DNA from: Actinernus sp. WN-2022
Lineage: Eukaryota > Cnidaria > Anthozoa > Actiniaria > Actinernidae
Direction: 5' to 3'
Length of the DNA: 64,000 bases
Assembly (NCBI GenBank): GCA_030867875.1
Contig: JAOWCC010000577.1
Span: forward strand, 156,914,344 to 156,978,343
Under the pieces are notes generated by a model that was given only the letters and a program-made list of their open reading frames with translations, was not told the DNA's origin and did no database searches. Shown here one piece after another: positions 30,700 to 42,712 of the stretch; within the stretch, counting starts at the first letter, position 1; every line of letters starts with the position of its first letter. Made by a program: the position numbers and the translations under genes.

Positions 30700-31276
30700 C
30701 TATGATTCGCGTGTATTTATTGAAGTGTCAACACGGCCTTCGCTCGGTAATGGCCTCGCTTAATTTAGCAAAATCGAACTCTTTTATTCCCAGATTTTGT
30801 AGTGGAAGCGCTCTTATCGTTGTACAACAACTCATCCTAAAATCACAAAGCCTCAAAGCTATGAAGTCAGAACGTTAGTTTCCCCGTAGTTTCGCTTTCA
30901 TTTCGCGAAACTGCAGTAGAATGGAATATTATAATTCACACAGAAGTTGTCGTGTTTTGAGTCGGCAGGGCCGAGTGGTTCCTAAACTATTATCCCCAAT
31001 ACCATACATGTAGAGGCTCCCATGTAGATCTTCGAAGCACTATCCCATGGTCCAGTGGGAAGTTTATACGATTCTAAGTCCTGAACTTCTCAACTGATGC
31101 AAATTACAAAACTATCAACTCTAGATTTCGTGCTAGCGAAAATTCGAAGGTCGTTCCAGATCGTTCCAGATCAGTTGAGTTTTGACGTGACGTGACATTA
31201 ACAGCGTGATTTTCCATTGTCTTTCTCATTATTAACAACACGTGTTACGCGTGCGCATTACCGTGGCACTGTTCCT

Positions 31277-31437
31277 TAGACCTTTTCAGCTTGCCCCATT
31301 TCGGACCACGTGATAGATCTCCAGAAGATTCAGTGCTTAGTTTTCGAATTTTAGAAATGTATACATTTCCTCTGGGTTACATAAAAACAAAACATTACTC
31401 AATAGTAGTAAGGCGATCTGAAATGGGGCAATAAACA
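31277..31437. mobile_element. Foldback MITE related to 32571-32784
   Basis: GCCCCATTTCGG and CTGAAATGGGGC face each other; the interior (ATTCAGTGCTT, ACATTTCCTCT) is shared with the element at 32571. Confidence 0.55.
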
Positions 31438-31976
31438 GGCACACTTCTACTCAGTCATCCCATCATGCAGTTTTTTTCCAAAATGGCAGTTTTGACTCAA
31501 AGCGAAGCAGTGACGTCACAATACCCAACAGTGCAAATTGCGAAGTAAGTTTAGATTTTTGGAATTTGAACCGTCACCCAGTGTATCAACCACAGTAATT
31601 TCAGTGTTTAGTTTAAACTGTTTTATTTAACAACTCTAGCAAAACAATATTTTCTATAAAATTACTATCTTTTATTTATTTTTGTTTCTCTTTGAAGATA
31701 ATTAATTAGGCCTTTGACATTGTTATTCAGTCAACAAGTTTTCAGTCAGTCTTTTGCTGATACACCTTCATTTTAAATTATTTGTTCTTCCCAATGGACT
31801 CTGGCCTGACATGTCAAATGATAAACTGGCTGTATATACCAGTTACAATGCATTCTTTACATTGTAGATTATTTAATTTAAGGAACTACAAACTGAAATG
31901 AAGTCGATTCACTTATAGAGCAAGCTGAATGTGGGTTACAGTTCTAACAAAGCCTGTATCAGAGCCATTAATGCTG

Positions 31977-32151
31977 GTAGGGGTGACTGTCGTATTTTTT
32001 AGGGTTTGAAATCAGTGATTTAGGATTTTTTATGGGTTGTCCAAGCGAAATCCATTTTCAGGGTGATTTTTAGACCACATTTTAGGGTGGAAAATTTCTC
32101 AGTTTGGTATTTTTAGGGTATCTTTCGAGGTTTTCCGACGGTCACCCCTAC
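31977..32151. mobile_element. MITE with GTAGGGGTGAC ends
   Basis: GTAGGGGTGACTGTCG and CGACGGTCACCCCTAC are 16-bp ends with one mismatch; the interior is rich in TTTTAGGGT. Confidence 0.75.
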
Positions 32152-32570
32152 CCTTTTTAACTTGAACCCCCCGGGCATTAATGTTAACGTCCCATTTATT
32201 TTTTATACAGTCCCACATAAATTGTGCATTTCCAGAATAAATTTTGTGTCTCCCAATACCTTATGTTATTTTTCTTTAGATTCCTAGCAAATTGTGCTCT
32301 TTCGGAGTGTAATTCAAAACTTACAATGAACTACATCAAAACAATACCTGACAATACAAAGGGCCCTAACCCCAGAATACAATAGTTCAATGTTTTGAAT
32401 TGCACCTAAAAGAGCCAAAATTGTTGTACTCCTGAAACAACTTTGTTAGAGCTCTCACCCACTACATTTACATTGTCGACATGCATTATACTCGGCAATT
32501 TAGTCCATGTAAACTATATGTACATGTAAGAGCTAGCACCATTAAATTTTATTCTAATTTATCATACCAA

Positions 32571-32784
32571 TAGACCGATTTAGCTTTTACATTAATTTTG
32601 TTGTCGCAATTCAGATTACGTGACAGCTCTCCAGAGTATTCAGTGCTTTGTTTTCCAATTAGAGGAATTTGTACATTTCCTCTTGGGATACAAAAAACAA
32701 GAAACATTATAAAATTATACTCGAGGGAAAGTTGGGTAACCTGAAAATTAATGGAACAACAAATGTACAAGCTAAATCAGTCTA
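32571..32784. mobile_element. MITE with TAGACCGATTTAGC ends
   Basis: TAGACCGATTTAGCTT and AAGCTAAATC(A)GTCTA bracket a 214-bp element; related interior at 31277-31437. Confidence 0.65.
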
Positions 32785-33263
32785 TTAAGAACCTACCCAT
32801 TCACTGAACATTCCAAGAGTTAATGTTACTTTTTCATTAGTGCTGAGGCAAACATCTGATAGTCAATTTGTAATAACCTTTTTTTCTAAAATTACCCTCT
32901 GTTAATTAGGCTAAAACCAGTTCATTATAAATTATACAAAACGTGCTGCAGATTGTGACTATAGTACTGCTGTTGTCCAATGGGTGCTCCTCTCTGTAAA
33001 ATATATTACTTATGATCCAGGTTCAAGTAATCCCAGAGCAGCTGAAAGTCTAGAGCTGAACACAACGTTGGGTAACGGATCACCATGGAAGTTTCAGACA
33101 AAGTCAATCTGGCAAGATTGCAAGCCTTGCACTTATACATATCATGTATCAAACAGTTGTTTTTATCATACTCTGAATGATCCCAGGCTTAATGTATGTG
33201 TTAAATCTAAGACCTTTTGTCACTAGACTTTACTACCACCTTGAGACCAATATGTAGCTGGAA

Positions 33264-34020
33264 TTAGTTTCTGAATAGATACAGCCCCAAAATAACCGCA
33301 ATTCCTGCAACCAGCAGTGCCAAAACCAAAGGGTTCACCAGCGGAGATGGTTCACTGGCAACTTGTTGCTGTTGCTTGTGCTTCTCAGTTTCCTGCTGTT
33401 GTTCCCGCCTGGCTTCTTGTGCCATGGTAGCAAAAGGACACTTGGCTTCACCCTGATCCTGAGGATGTTCCTGCGGCAGTTCCTCCACTACTTCCTTGGT
33501 GTTCTGCTTCTCCATCTCTTCCTCTTCGAAACCAGCCATTGCATCAATCTCTTTGAAGATTTTGATGTTCAGCAAGAATGCCACGTTGGCTTCCTTCACG
33601 AGCTTGTCAGACACCTCTTTAGTGACGTTCAAGTTGTCTATCACAGAGCGGTAGTGGTTCTTGAACTCCCTCGCATTGGACACCTTGTCAAAGGTGAAGA
33701 ATTTGACACCTTCACCAGTCGATGGAAGGTTCATGGCTTTGGCAGCCATTTTCTTGAGAACTGAGCCACCTGAGAGGTCACCAAGGTACCTTGTGTAGTG
33801 ATGTGATATCAAAAGGGTAGGGTCCTCGGCACTGATCTTCCTCAGTCGTTCCACATACTCCTTCGTTGCATCAGACATGGTCACTTGCTCTTCCCAGTCC
33901 TCTCCAAAGTAAAACTCTAGGTCCTCTTTGATGCTTTCTACTCTTTCTAGCTTCTCTGGGAAATGAATTGCCCCAAATAATGGGTCTTCTTTATTCTTCC
34001 TGCTCTCTTCCTCTAAGGCA
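33264..34020 (-). CDS. Heme oxygenase exon 2: catalytic core, tail and membrane anchor
   Basis: Acceptor ATTCCTAG/TGCC; begins SALEEESRKN, equivalent to VALEEEIERNK of HO-1, and runs uninterrupted through the signature, FLLNI helix, Gln/Glu-rich tail and hydrophobic anchor to the stop at 33264. The open frame continues upstream of the acceptor but without family similarity. Confidence 0.93.
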
Positions 34021-37000
34021 CTAGGAATACAAATAGTACAGAAACAATTGACATCCCAATAATTTACACCAAGCCTAGCCAACTCTATGTTATGTAACCA
34101 TGGTTTGTAGTCTTGAAAAGCCCTTGAATTTGAGCATTTGCCTTGAAAAGCCCTTGAATATAAAAACCTGTCCTTATATTCTACAGTAATGTCTTTAAAT
34201 AATTAATCCTTGAATTCTACTTATAAGCACATTTTCAGAAATAGAAATAAACGAAAAATACTTGTTACAGAATTATTTTGATAGCATAACAGCAGTTGAC
34301 AAACATAATGATCTCCACGTCCACTGGAAGTAATACCGGTAGTACAAATAAAAATGTCCTAGAATAACACACACAGCCCCAATATATTGAAATAAGCTGG
34401 CCCTACATGTAGATCCATTTGCCTGACTGCAACTTTGGCATTTTACGATTTTTCTAATATTTGTCATTCCTGCCTACCCAAAATAATGGTGTTGAAAAAC
34501 TGAATGGGACCAAAATAATGTAACTACTGAAAAGAGCACATAAAAGACAGTATTTTTTGTTTGCCATGTTTGTATAGGTAATCACATGGGGCCGAGAAAT
34601 TAAGGTTTAATTTCACAAGTGTTTTCAAAGTTTTAAAATTGCCTGAGGACCCATGCAATTACTTGTTTATAATATTAGAGGACAATTTTTTTGCGAGACA
34701 AAGACATTGAAAACAAAACCTATGCTACGGCTACGCGACTACGTGTTCTCTGCCGATGAAAAACCTAGTCAAACTGGTGACTTGTCAAACATTCACTTCA
34801 CGGCAGAAAAACACAGTGTTTTAAATTAAATTATACCATGGTAGCCTCGGATTCCTTTGTTCTCCGAGGCACATTTAAACCACTAATTTTCCCTGATGGC
34901 ATATTTTCAATGCATATTTCTAAATTTTCCCTGCATGCGTAATGAGGGAAAATTAGAAGAGAATGCAGGCTGGAAGTGAGAAGGTCAAAAGCATCAACTC
35001 CTGCTCCCCTCTGGCACAACTAGCCCTGCGCTCCCGGATGAAAAATACTGAATCCAAACTGACCTGTCTTCATCATAACCTTCAACGTAATCCATGTGGG
35101 ATCACATATTTTAATCTGCATATTCTTCTCTTAATTTCTCAAACCCGCTTCCTCCATGTGGGATACTTAAAACCATAAACGTGACGTAATTAAAATCCAT
35201 TCATGCTCTTTGAATATTTAGTCAACCGCATAATTACATTGTATTTTAGTGTTATTCTTCTCAAAAACAACACGCTTTTCCCCAGGGGAAGCCAGGGTCG
35301 TTTAATCAATGGTGCTCAGTCAAGCATTAAACAAAACGTTTTCGAAAGCAACTCGACTGCGACGTCTTTAGTTTCGGCAGAGAAAACTAAACTTCTCAGA
35401 GATTTGTTCCGTTCCTCGGCGATCATGGTATAACAAACTTATACCATGGCATTTTGGGGTATTCATGCCATGGTATAACCTATAATTATATCTTCATTAC
35501 TATACTATTTGCTCTTACAGAGATTAAAGCAGAAACGAGAAACTTCTGAACTTAGTTTGTCCTGACAAAACTGACAATTAAGCTAAATACCACAGTATTC
35601 ACTTAAAAAATCCTTCAGAAAGTTGTAGAATACCGTATTCACTCACGGATAAGCCACACCTCTTTACCCAAAATCTTCCTTTGAAATCGGGGGTGCAGCT
35701 TATCTGCGAGAACATCTGCACAAGGTTCCGTAAATGTACATAAATTAAAATTTGCAAAGAAAATACTCAAGTATTCTTATATAACTCAAGCGAGTTAAGG
35801 TATACCACTAAACACCACACAAACACAAAACCAAATGAAACTAAGCACTGGTCATAAATGAACCGTTTTGATGTAAGTTATATTCTTGCTGTTAAACCTT
35901 CGTCATAACATCTTTAACATGGTTTAATTTAGTTGCTTTTCTGGAGCAACTAAATGTCACCACACATGGGATCTCCATTCCACCACAAAGCTTGTTGCAG
36001 TGTTGTTGCCGGCCTGTTACTTCGATGGTTATAGTTCCTCTATGAGCAAGAAAAACACCATGCTATCCTCGAGTATTTGCACGGTAAATGGCCCACTGTG
36101 TTGTCATTGTTCAAAACTTTCACAGCAAATTAGTCAAACTGATCTTCCACCTCTCTTTGAGTAACTAGTTTTTTCCCCAATAGATTGCTCCAGATATCCT
36201 TTTATACATGATACATGTATCAATGTACAGCTAATGAAAAACCAAACTACTCTATCAGTCTATAGATGTTGTTTTGACTTCGTTCAGTGAAAAGCTACGG
36301 ACGAAGGAGCACGTTGTTGGTTGGTTGACATGTAAAATTCGATCTAAAAAGTGACCCGAATGAACAGATATCGGTAAACAAATACTATGGAAAGATAGGT
36401 CATGTATCTATAAGTATGTAGACATGAAGTTTATACTATTTCAGAGCTGAAATTACAGAATGATACAACTCTGGAGTTTTCTCCAGTTTGAAAGTCCGAT
36501 GAAGGTTACAATGGACGATTGATATTCTTCCAAAAAACTTTTCCCTTTCCTAAACTCAAGCTTCTAAACTCGGGGTGCGGCTTATCTGCAAGTGCGGCTT
36601 ATCCGTGAGTGAATACGAAACACTTAACAGATTAGTGGACTCACCTATAAACTTTTGCTGTCAGTAAATGCTTGAGAAATCCTAATTTGTTCGCTTTTTG
36701 GAACACATTAATACACTCGAACTGAAGGCAAACTAAAATTCTCGACCAACTTTGACAGCGTGAAGCCTGTTGCTAGGTAACAAATCAACCAATCGCGTAC
36801 AAGTAATACTACCCTCAATTAAGAAAAATGCCCTCTGCCATTAGCCAATCAGAGTTGGGTAATTTTTCCCTCTATGTTATAAGGAAAACTGCATAAATAC
36901 AAAAGGTAATGGTTCACAAAATATACTAATTTTACAGATAAAATGAATTACATGTATATGGAGGGCAACCACTTGCACATGCATTATTTCCTAGCTGAAT

Positions 37001-39435
37001 CATACACTAGACTAAATTCTTTTATTACAAATAATCATCTGAGGGTGTTTCAAAACTCCACAGATTAATTTAATAGAGACCTATGTTCAAGGCCCAGTAA
37101 TGTTCAAAGGGTAGACAACTTTGTCCAGTGGATAAATCCCTATCAAGTGGATAAGTATTAATCAAACTAGTTACAATTGTAGCTTATTTTATCCACGGAT
37201 AAGGATTTATCCAGTGGATAGTGTTATCCATGCACCCTTTGGACTGGCTGTTCCACAATCCCCACCAAAAGTTGATCTTCCCACCCAAACATTTTTTAAC
37301 TTAGCAAGTCGATACATGCATGAACAATAATGTAACTTCAAAAGGGATATATATATATACACATACAAATTGAAGAGGTCTTTGCAAGAACAGCATAATC
37401 AACTACTGATCACATTTGGATTTCCCCTTTACTTTTTTTTGTTTTATAAGAGAGAATTTAAATTTTTATAACAATTAAGTCAGTTATTGCATAAACCACT
37501 TTAATTGCCACTCTTTCAAGCAAGTATTAGTATAGGGATATAGAATGGTCCCTCAAAATCGCTAGTCTCTGCAAAATTCAAGAAAGTCTCAAAATCTTGG
37601 CATTTCAAAAAAAGAGTCAGATTTTGAAACAAGGGTCTGACTTGGATTTTGAAACAAGGGTCTCGGCAAGTATTGGATCTATTAGTGGTATTTGACTGTC
37701 AGTGTCATAAAACCAAAATAATTTGACCCAACCATGGAAGCAAGTTAAAATGCAATGAGCCAATTACAAACTGAAATAGTTAATGAGTTTTACTTTAAAC
37801 CAATCAAGAGGAAAAGTAAATGCAATCATGAATAACTCTCACTAGAAAATGAAAATTGATTGTGTGATGGGTCAAAACATGTTTGGTTTTAGTTAAGAAC
37901 TGGATAGGCTGATGATTATAAAAAATTCACAGCCAATAAAAAGCCAAGCAAATCATTGCAAAACCAAAGCAATCACTTATTAGTTTAGACTCTAAATTGA
38001 AAACCAATCTGGTAGCTAGTTTAATTGTTTACCTGTACACAAAATAGAGATCTGCCAGGAGCACACGGTACCAGTAGCTTTCAATGCGCCCCTTGACAAA
38101 GTCTTTCACAAAGTGGACATTCTCAGCTGCACGGTGAAGAACCGTTGTTCCCTTCTTCAACTCTTTGGACAGCTGAATATTTGGTTCTTTCTTGGAAACC
38201 TGCATTGCCACAGACTCAAGCTCTGATTCCACAGAGGCATAGAACACCTGCGTCCATCGGTGAGACTCTAGATTCTCAATAAGAGGCTTTCCATCTGAAC
38301 AGATGCTTTTGAAAGGGCATCCATCTGATGCAAACACAGGGCATTCACCCATGTCCTCTTTCAAGTCCCTCGAGATGTTATGAACTGTCATGAGGGTGTC
38401 TAGCAGTTTAGCACCATGGGAATCTTTGTCTGAGAAGGCAGGCAGTTTGGAAAGTTTCTCATAAACATCAGCCATATTTTCCATGTCTTTAAAAGGGCAT
38501 CCACTCTTGAACTCAGGGCACTCCTTGATGTTCTTTAAGAAATCTTTTTCACCTATCTGTGCAAATGGGCAGCCCTTTTCAAAGGCAGGGCATTTTTCCT
38601 TCAGGTTACCCAAATCAACAGCTTTCAAATCTTCAGCTGCAGAGGCTCCAGTATCGTGTGATCCCTCCTCAGGAAGTACTGCATCAACAGGCTGTATCAG
38701 GGGCTTTCCCTCCGACTGAACTCCTTTAAATGGGCAGCCCAGTTTTTTCAAGACTGGACATTCATCTGCTTTCTCATGGCCAATGCCATGGATGATCTTC
38801 ATTGTCTTAAGCAAGACGTCACGGTGATGACAGCTCTCTCCAGTATTAGGCATCTCTTCAAGTTTGTGATAAATCTCCTCCATGGAGTGTAATTCCTTGA
38901 ATGCACAGCCCTCCTTAAACTCAGGGCATTTCTTGATCTCTTTCAGCAATTCCTCATTTTCAAGCTTGGCAAATGGGCAACCCTTCTCGAAAGCAGGACA
39001 GAGTTCCTTCAGTTTTGCCAGATCAGCTGTTGACAAGACAGCACTGGGTGGCTCCACCAAATACTTTCCACCTTCACTTGCACTCTTAAACGGACACCCA
39101 CCTGTCTCTGTCTTGAACACTGGACACTCACCCACCTCTTTTTCAAGACCCCTGGACACCTCATGCACAGACTGAAGCATTTTTAACAGCTGTTCATGCG
39201 ATGCACCTTCATGATGTTTCGTTTCAGGCATCTTGGCCATTTCCTCTTTGACATCCTGTATGCACTTGGCATCTTTAAAAGGACATCCTTTGCTGAATGC
39301 TGGGCACTTCTGAAGTTCTTCCATGAAGAGGTGTTCAGTCACCTTACTGTAGGGACACCCATCTTTGAAGGCTGGACATTTCTCCTTCACTTGCTTCTGC
39401 TCAACAGGCACTTTATCTTTTTCTTCTGTAGACAT
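33264..39435 (-). CDS. Tail-anchored heme oxygenase with N-terminal Cys-Pro (heme regulatory) motif array
   Basis: Two coding exons, 39435-38033 and 34020-33264, join in frame (AG/T) to 2160 nt, 719 residues plus stop. Residues 19-391: three tandem modules, each with three pairs of CP motifs, cysteines at 20/27, 44/51, 104/114; 146/153, 170/177, 226/234; 282/289, 306/313, 365/373. All are CP except Cys177 (GCAF). Residues about 421-630: heme oxygenase fold, with His434 in VLHRAAEN at the proximal-ligand position (human HO-1 His25), and HHYTRYLGDLSGGS at 541-554 with Gly548/Asp549 matching Gly139/Asp140. The usual SGGQ is SGGS. A polar tail carries one more CP motif (Cys662, KCPF), and residues about 694-717 form a C-terminal membrane anchor as in HO-1/HO-2. 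Expected reaction: heme to biliverdin, CO and iron at the ER face. HO-2 has CP heme regulatory motifs in its C-terminal part, but far fewer; the usual protein is 290-320 residues. An in-frame TAG 24 nt upstream supports this ATG, unless a 5' UTR splice acceptor lies between. Confidence 0.93.
35127..35421 (+). repeat. Dispersed repeat, short (uninterrupted) copy
   Basis: Contains in order the same blocks as 22640-23665 without the two insertions found there; the CATGGTATAAC foldback follows directly. Confidence 0.8.
35422..35488. mobile_element. Short CATGGTATAAC foldback
   Basis: Deleted version of 10766-10887: the same opening 40 bp and the same closing TGCCATGGTATAAC, with the GC-rich core missing. 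Confidence 0.6.
35634..36617. mobile_element. Inverted-repeat element (CGTATTCACTCACGG ends), 984 bp
   Basis: CGTATTCACTCACGGATAAG and CTTATCCGTGAGTGAATACG are the ends; GCGGCTTATCTGC is repeated just inside. No open frame of note, so non-autonomous. Confidence 0.75.
37099..37250. mobile_element. Small MITE rich in TTATCCA/TGGATAA
   Basis: GTTCAAAGGGT opens and ACCCTTTGGAC closes; between them GTGGATAA and TTATCCA alternate several times. Confidence 0.6.
38033..39435 (-). CDS. Heme oxygenase exon 1: CP-motif array and start of catalytic domain
   Basis: 467 codons plus two bases. It encodes the whole three-module array, a linker (391-420), and the first heme oxygenase helices ending LADLYFVY. 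Donor ACAG/GTAAAC. Each module ends with a GK-x-L[IV] segment (122-127, 242-247, 382-386) and contains an amphipathic helix with a conserved His (91, 216, 352) 10-13 residues before its third CP pair. Reading past the donor adds one codon and a stop, so splicing is required. Confidence 0.92.
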
Positions 39436-41010
39436 ACTTAATCCCTTCTGATTGTGCTACAAATGATGTAAGAATGAAGCCATTATTTACAATGGTACAG
39501 TGTGGGGAGGGGGGGAGTAAAGATTGCAACAATTAACTTTTGAGAGCTTAAAGAGGGTGGGTCAAACAAGCTTCTGGCTTCACTGCAAGTTGTAATAAGC
39601 AAAATTAAGCATGATAAACAGTGATGACAAACATGTGGACATGCGTAACATACTCAAATGACATTCATGTGACATTTGGTATAGTTGCTGCTCACTTGGT
39701 TTTTGTGTTGAAATATTACTGTAAAATATTTGGCTTAGCTAGTTCCTCTTTCACCATGACTATACTCAGAGAAAGTTCTTGTTGAAGAGTTACCATATTA
39801 TTTATTGCCATATTTTTTGACTTTAATACTTTACTGTCCTTTACATGACATATATGGACCCATTCTACACTACTCTCTTCAGCAAGTTGAACTGAGTCAG
39901 TGTATACAAAGATAAACCAAAAGGTATGACAGAAGTGAACATGACTTTGTATTATTACAGCAGGATTTCCTCATGTTGCCAATGTATCTTGAATGTATCA
40001 TGTTGCCAATGTATCTTGAATAAAAATAATGATGATGTATTGTTGTACATTTCACAGACTTCTCTCTGTTTGCTTAATTAATAACAGTTTGAATTACAAA
40101 TTACGAATTTACAGATTGACTGAGAGCATTTCATGAACTCTCACTCACATTGATATGTAAGTCCGAGGTTTGCCGTGTTTTCCTATTGTGGTTCTTTGCA
40201 AAATATTAGCTTCCCTCACAGAAGGGAGCATGCAAGCATTCTTAATATTTGTTTGAACATTAACGGAAAATTTAAAGACTTTATAGTATGCCAACGTCTG
40301 ATATTTAATTGTCATCTTGTTAGAAACTCACTCCCACATACATGTAGATAGCATTTAAGGTACATATATACTGTATAAAATTGTACATTGTATATGGTGC
40401 ATATTTGGGGTCAAAGTTAATCCTCTTTAATTTATGTCAAATCATTACACATTTCAAATAGCTAAATAATTGTGTGTTTTTTTATATTTTGACTGGCAAA
40501 TTATTATGCATGATTATAGTCTTGTAAAAAAAACACTCCATGCTGGGCTTACTTGTGACAATTAAGTATCACATGCATTTGGTAGCCTCCTTCGCAGGCA
40601 ATTCCTAATTATAATCGAAAAAAATGAGAAAAGATGTAAAACCAGGCTTCCTGTGGTAAGAGAGGGCTGAGCATGGGTTCTGAGGATGAAACGAATGAGG
40701 GGGGAGAAAAAAAAAAAAAAAGGAGATGCCTGCCAAATATCAAGTTGTAATTTTTGGATCAACTCCTGTACCATAATTATGGACTTTCTCCTGTACCCCT
40801 CTACCCAAGGGAATTATTGCACTCATCAATATAAAACAAAAGTATAAACGTGAGCAGGAAATCAACAGTTGAGTTCTAAGATCCCAGTGCTGAGTAAAGG
40901 TTTATCAGTACAAGAACATTCTGAAATATGTCAAGTCCAGAAAACAGCAGATAGAAAAGGAAAGCACTGAGCTTGAAGTACTTAAAACAAAATTAGCCGA
41001 GGTGAAACCT
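39436..41010. other. Region upstream of the heme oxygenase start
   Basis: Presumed 5' UTR and promoter side of the gene. No TATA box or first exon could be assigned. One truncated TAGCCTCC-type element lies at 40583. Confidence 0.4.
40583..40690. mobile_element. Truncated TAGCCTCC-family MITE
   Basis: TAGCCTCCTTCGCAGGCAAT and the interior AACCAGGCTTCCTGTGGTAA match 46283-46460; the right terminus is missing. Confidence 0.6.
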
Positions 41011-41111
41011 TACCCTGGTTTCAGAGGTTTTTATCTAGAGAGAACAGCTCATTGATCGCCGCTCTTTCTCCGTGGCTGTTCTCCCTCTGGAAAACCTCTG
41101 GAACCAGGGTA
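41011..41111. mobile_element. 101-bp TACCCTGG MITE with 9-bp target duplication
   Basis: TACCCTGGTTTCAGAGGTTT and AAACCTCTGGAACCAGGGTA are the ends, and GTGAAACCT flanks both sides (41002-41010, 41112-41120). The 44-bp relative is at 21113-21156. Confidence 0.85.
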
Positions 41112-41756
41112 GTGAAACCTGGGCCTAGCCGTTCAGTCATTCAAACCTATTAAAGTCAAACATCCCAAGGATTAGCGAGTGCAGGAGCGAGTCAACAGTC
41201 ACCATACAACAGAAAGGAAACTGAGCCGGGACTACAATTGTAACGCCTAAAGGAACATATGGTTGTTTAGTACCTAAATTCAACTTCTGTTTAATTTCTG
41301 ACCTCATTTCACCTTAACATTGTCAAATTCTTCGCCTTTCAGCCACTAAAAAACCCTGTTTAAGCCCCGATGAGAACGATTACTTTACATGTTCTCCAGT
41401 TGTTATTATATTTTTACAAGTCCAAATGATTACCCCAGTTAGTCATACTATGCCTTTATGCTTTTATGAAATCTTAAAATTAACAAAAGCACCGTTTACC
41501 GGTTATTATAAGATAGATGTTTCATTCATAATTATTATGATAAATTGTAAGTGGCATGCAGTCATGTTCGTTCCTGCTGGTTTCACGGCATGTTATTGAC
41601 ATTGTTTCCTGTTTCACGCCATGTTAGGAATAATTTTAAATTGTAACCGGGATTAATATTCATAACGTATTGACTTTGTAGATGGCCGTATATTTGTCAA
41701 TTTTTAAATACAATCATGTCATGTCATGTCATCATAGTAAGATGGCAGCAGGTGCT

Positions 41757-42512
41757 TTAGCCTGCGTCGCATCTGAACTAACCCTGGTTAAGTCCATCTG
41801 CGAATTAACAAACGAAAGCTTGTTTTGGACCCCCAGCGGAGTACCACGATTATATATACCCTACTCTGATTGGTTTTTACTAATGCTCATTCTTACATGT
41901 CTTCTGAGTGGCCATTCAACTGTCACCAGCCTTGGAGATTGTTATGATGGGCAGTTTTCTCACCCTAGACGAGCTCAGTCGTCATTTACCTGTGTTTTAA
42001 ATACTATCAGAGAAGGTTAGGTTATTTTAATTTCGGGTCAGGTTTTGAAGTAATGTAACATAATAGGCAGGCTGTGGTTTTAGTACCACATGAAAGGAAA
42101 CTTGCCAAACACATTAAATAGAATCTGTCACGACAAAGTGCTTGTTCGAGGAACACACAAACAAATCTCCCATGCAGCTTGGAAAGATCTAGTATGTGCC
42201 ACATCTGAACTTAACTCCGGTCAACTGCTCTTGTTCTAGCAAACAAATCTTGATGTCAAACTGATATTGTACAGATGCCATTGCTTTTCCCAACGTGTAT
42301 AAAAGCCACCATATTTTGAAATGTAAATTAGCAGTAAGTCGAACTGGTGACAGTTGAATGGCCATTCAGAAGACGTGTAAGAATGAGCATTAGTAAAAAC
42401 CAATCAAAGGAGGGTACATATAATTGTGCTACTCCGCTATGCCCGGGTCCAAAACAAGCTTTTGTTCGTTAATTCGCAGATGGACTTATAACCAGGTTCA
42501 GTTCGGATGCTA
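41757..42512. mobile_element. Foldback element with arms of about 165 bp
   Basis: Left arm 41757-41928 and right arm 42349-42512 are inverted copies (CGCAGATGGACTTA, TGAATGGCCATTCAG, AACCAATCA). Apparent frames here are translations of the arms. Confidence 0.75.
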
Positions 42513-42712
42513 CACAGGCTACAGGTGCTTGTTCTCTTTCGCAGCTTGCTCCGTTTGCATCACAACAAACTTGCTTCACTTGCAAGACCTAGCTACTTTC
42601 TGGGGTGTCTCCCACAAAGCGCCTGTTCAGCAGGCTAATTTGGCATGTTCCATCCCAACTGGTTTTTTGTGCATGTGTAAATGGTATGAAGTGCTCCCAG
42701 TTTCAATATAAA

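Larger units (their letters stand above)
24937..33263. other. Intergenic region between the two convergent genes
   Basis: 8.3 kb without a supported host gene. Holds several foldbacks and TGTCAGT repeats listed separately; 29180-29960, 30710-31270 and 32790-33263 show nothing I can name. Confidence 0.6.
34021..38032 (-). other. Heme oxygenase intron, 4.0 kb
   Basis: GT-AG intron carrying the short copy of a dispersed repeat, a 984-bp inverted-repeat element and a small TTATCCA-rich MITE. 34082-35100 and 37260-38030 show no further feature. Confidence 0.85.

Noticed and set aside
32540..32560. Polyadenylation signal for the heme oxygenase gene (AATAAA on the minus strand)
   Set aside because: It is about 700 bp beyond the stop with a MITE between; too weak to annotate.
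38483..39441. Open frames on the plus strand opposite the heme oxygenase exon
   Set aside because: They are antisense readings of the CP-repeat coding sequence; codon pattern and homology favour the minus strand.
41682..42020. 112-residue frame with a hydrophobic stretch
   Set aside because: Lies in the arm of the foldback 41757-42512 and has no recognised similarity.
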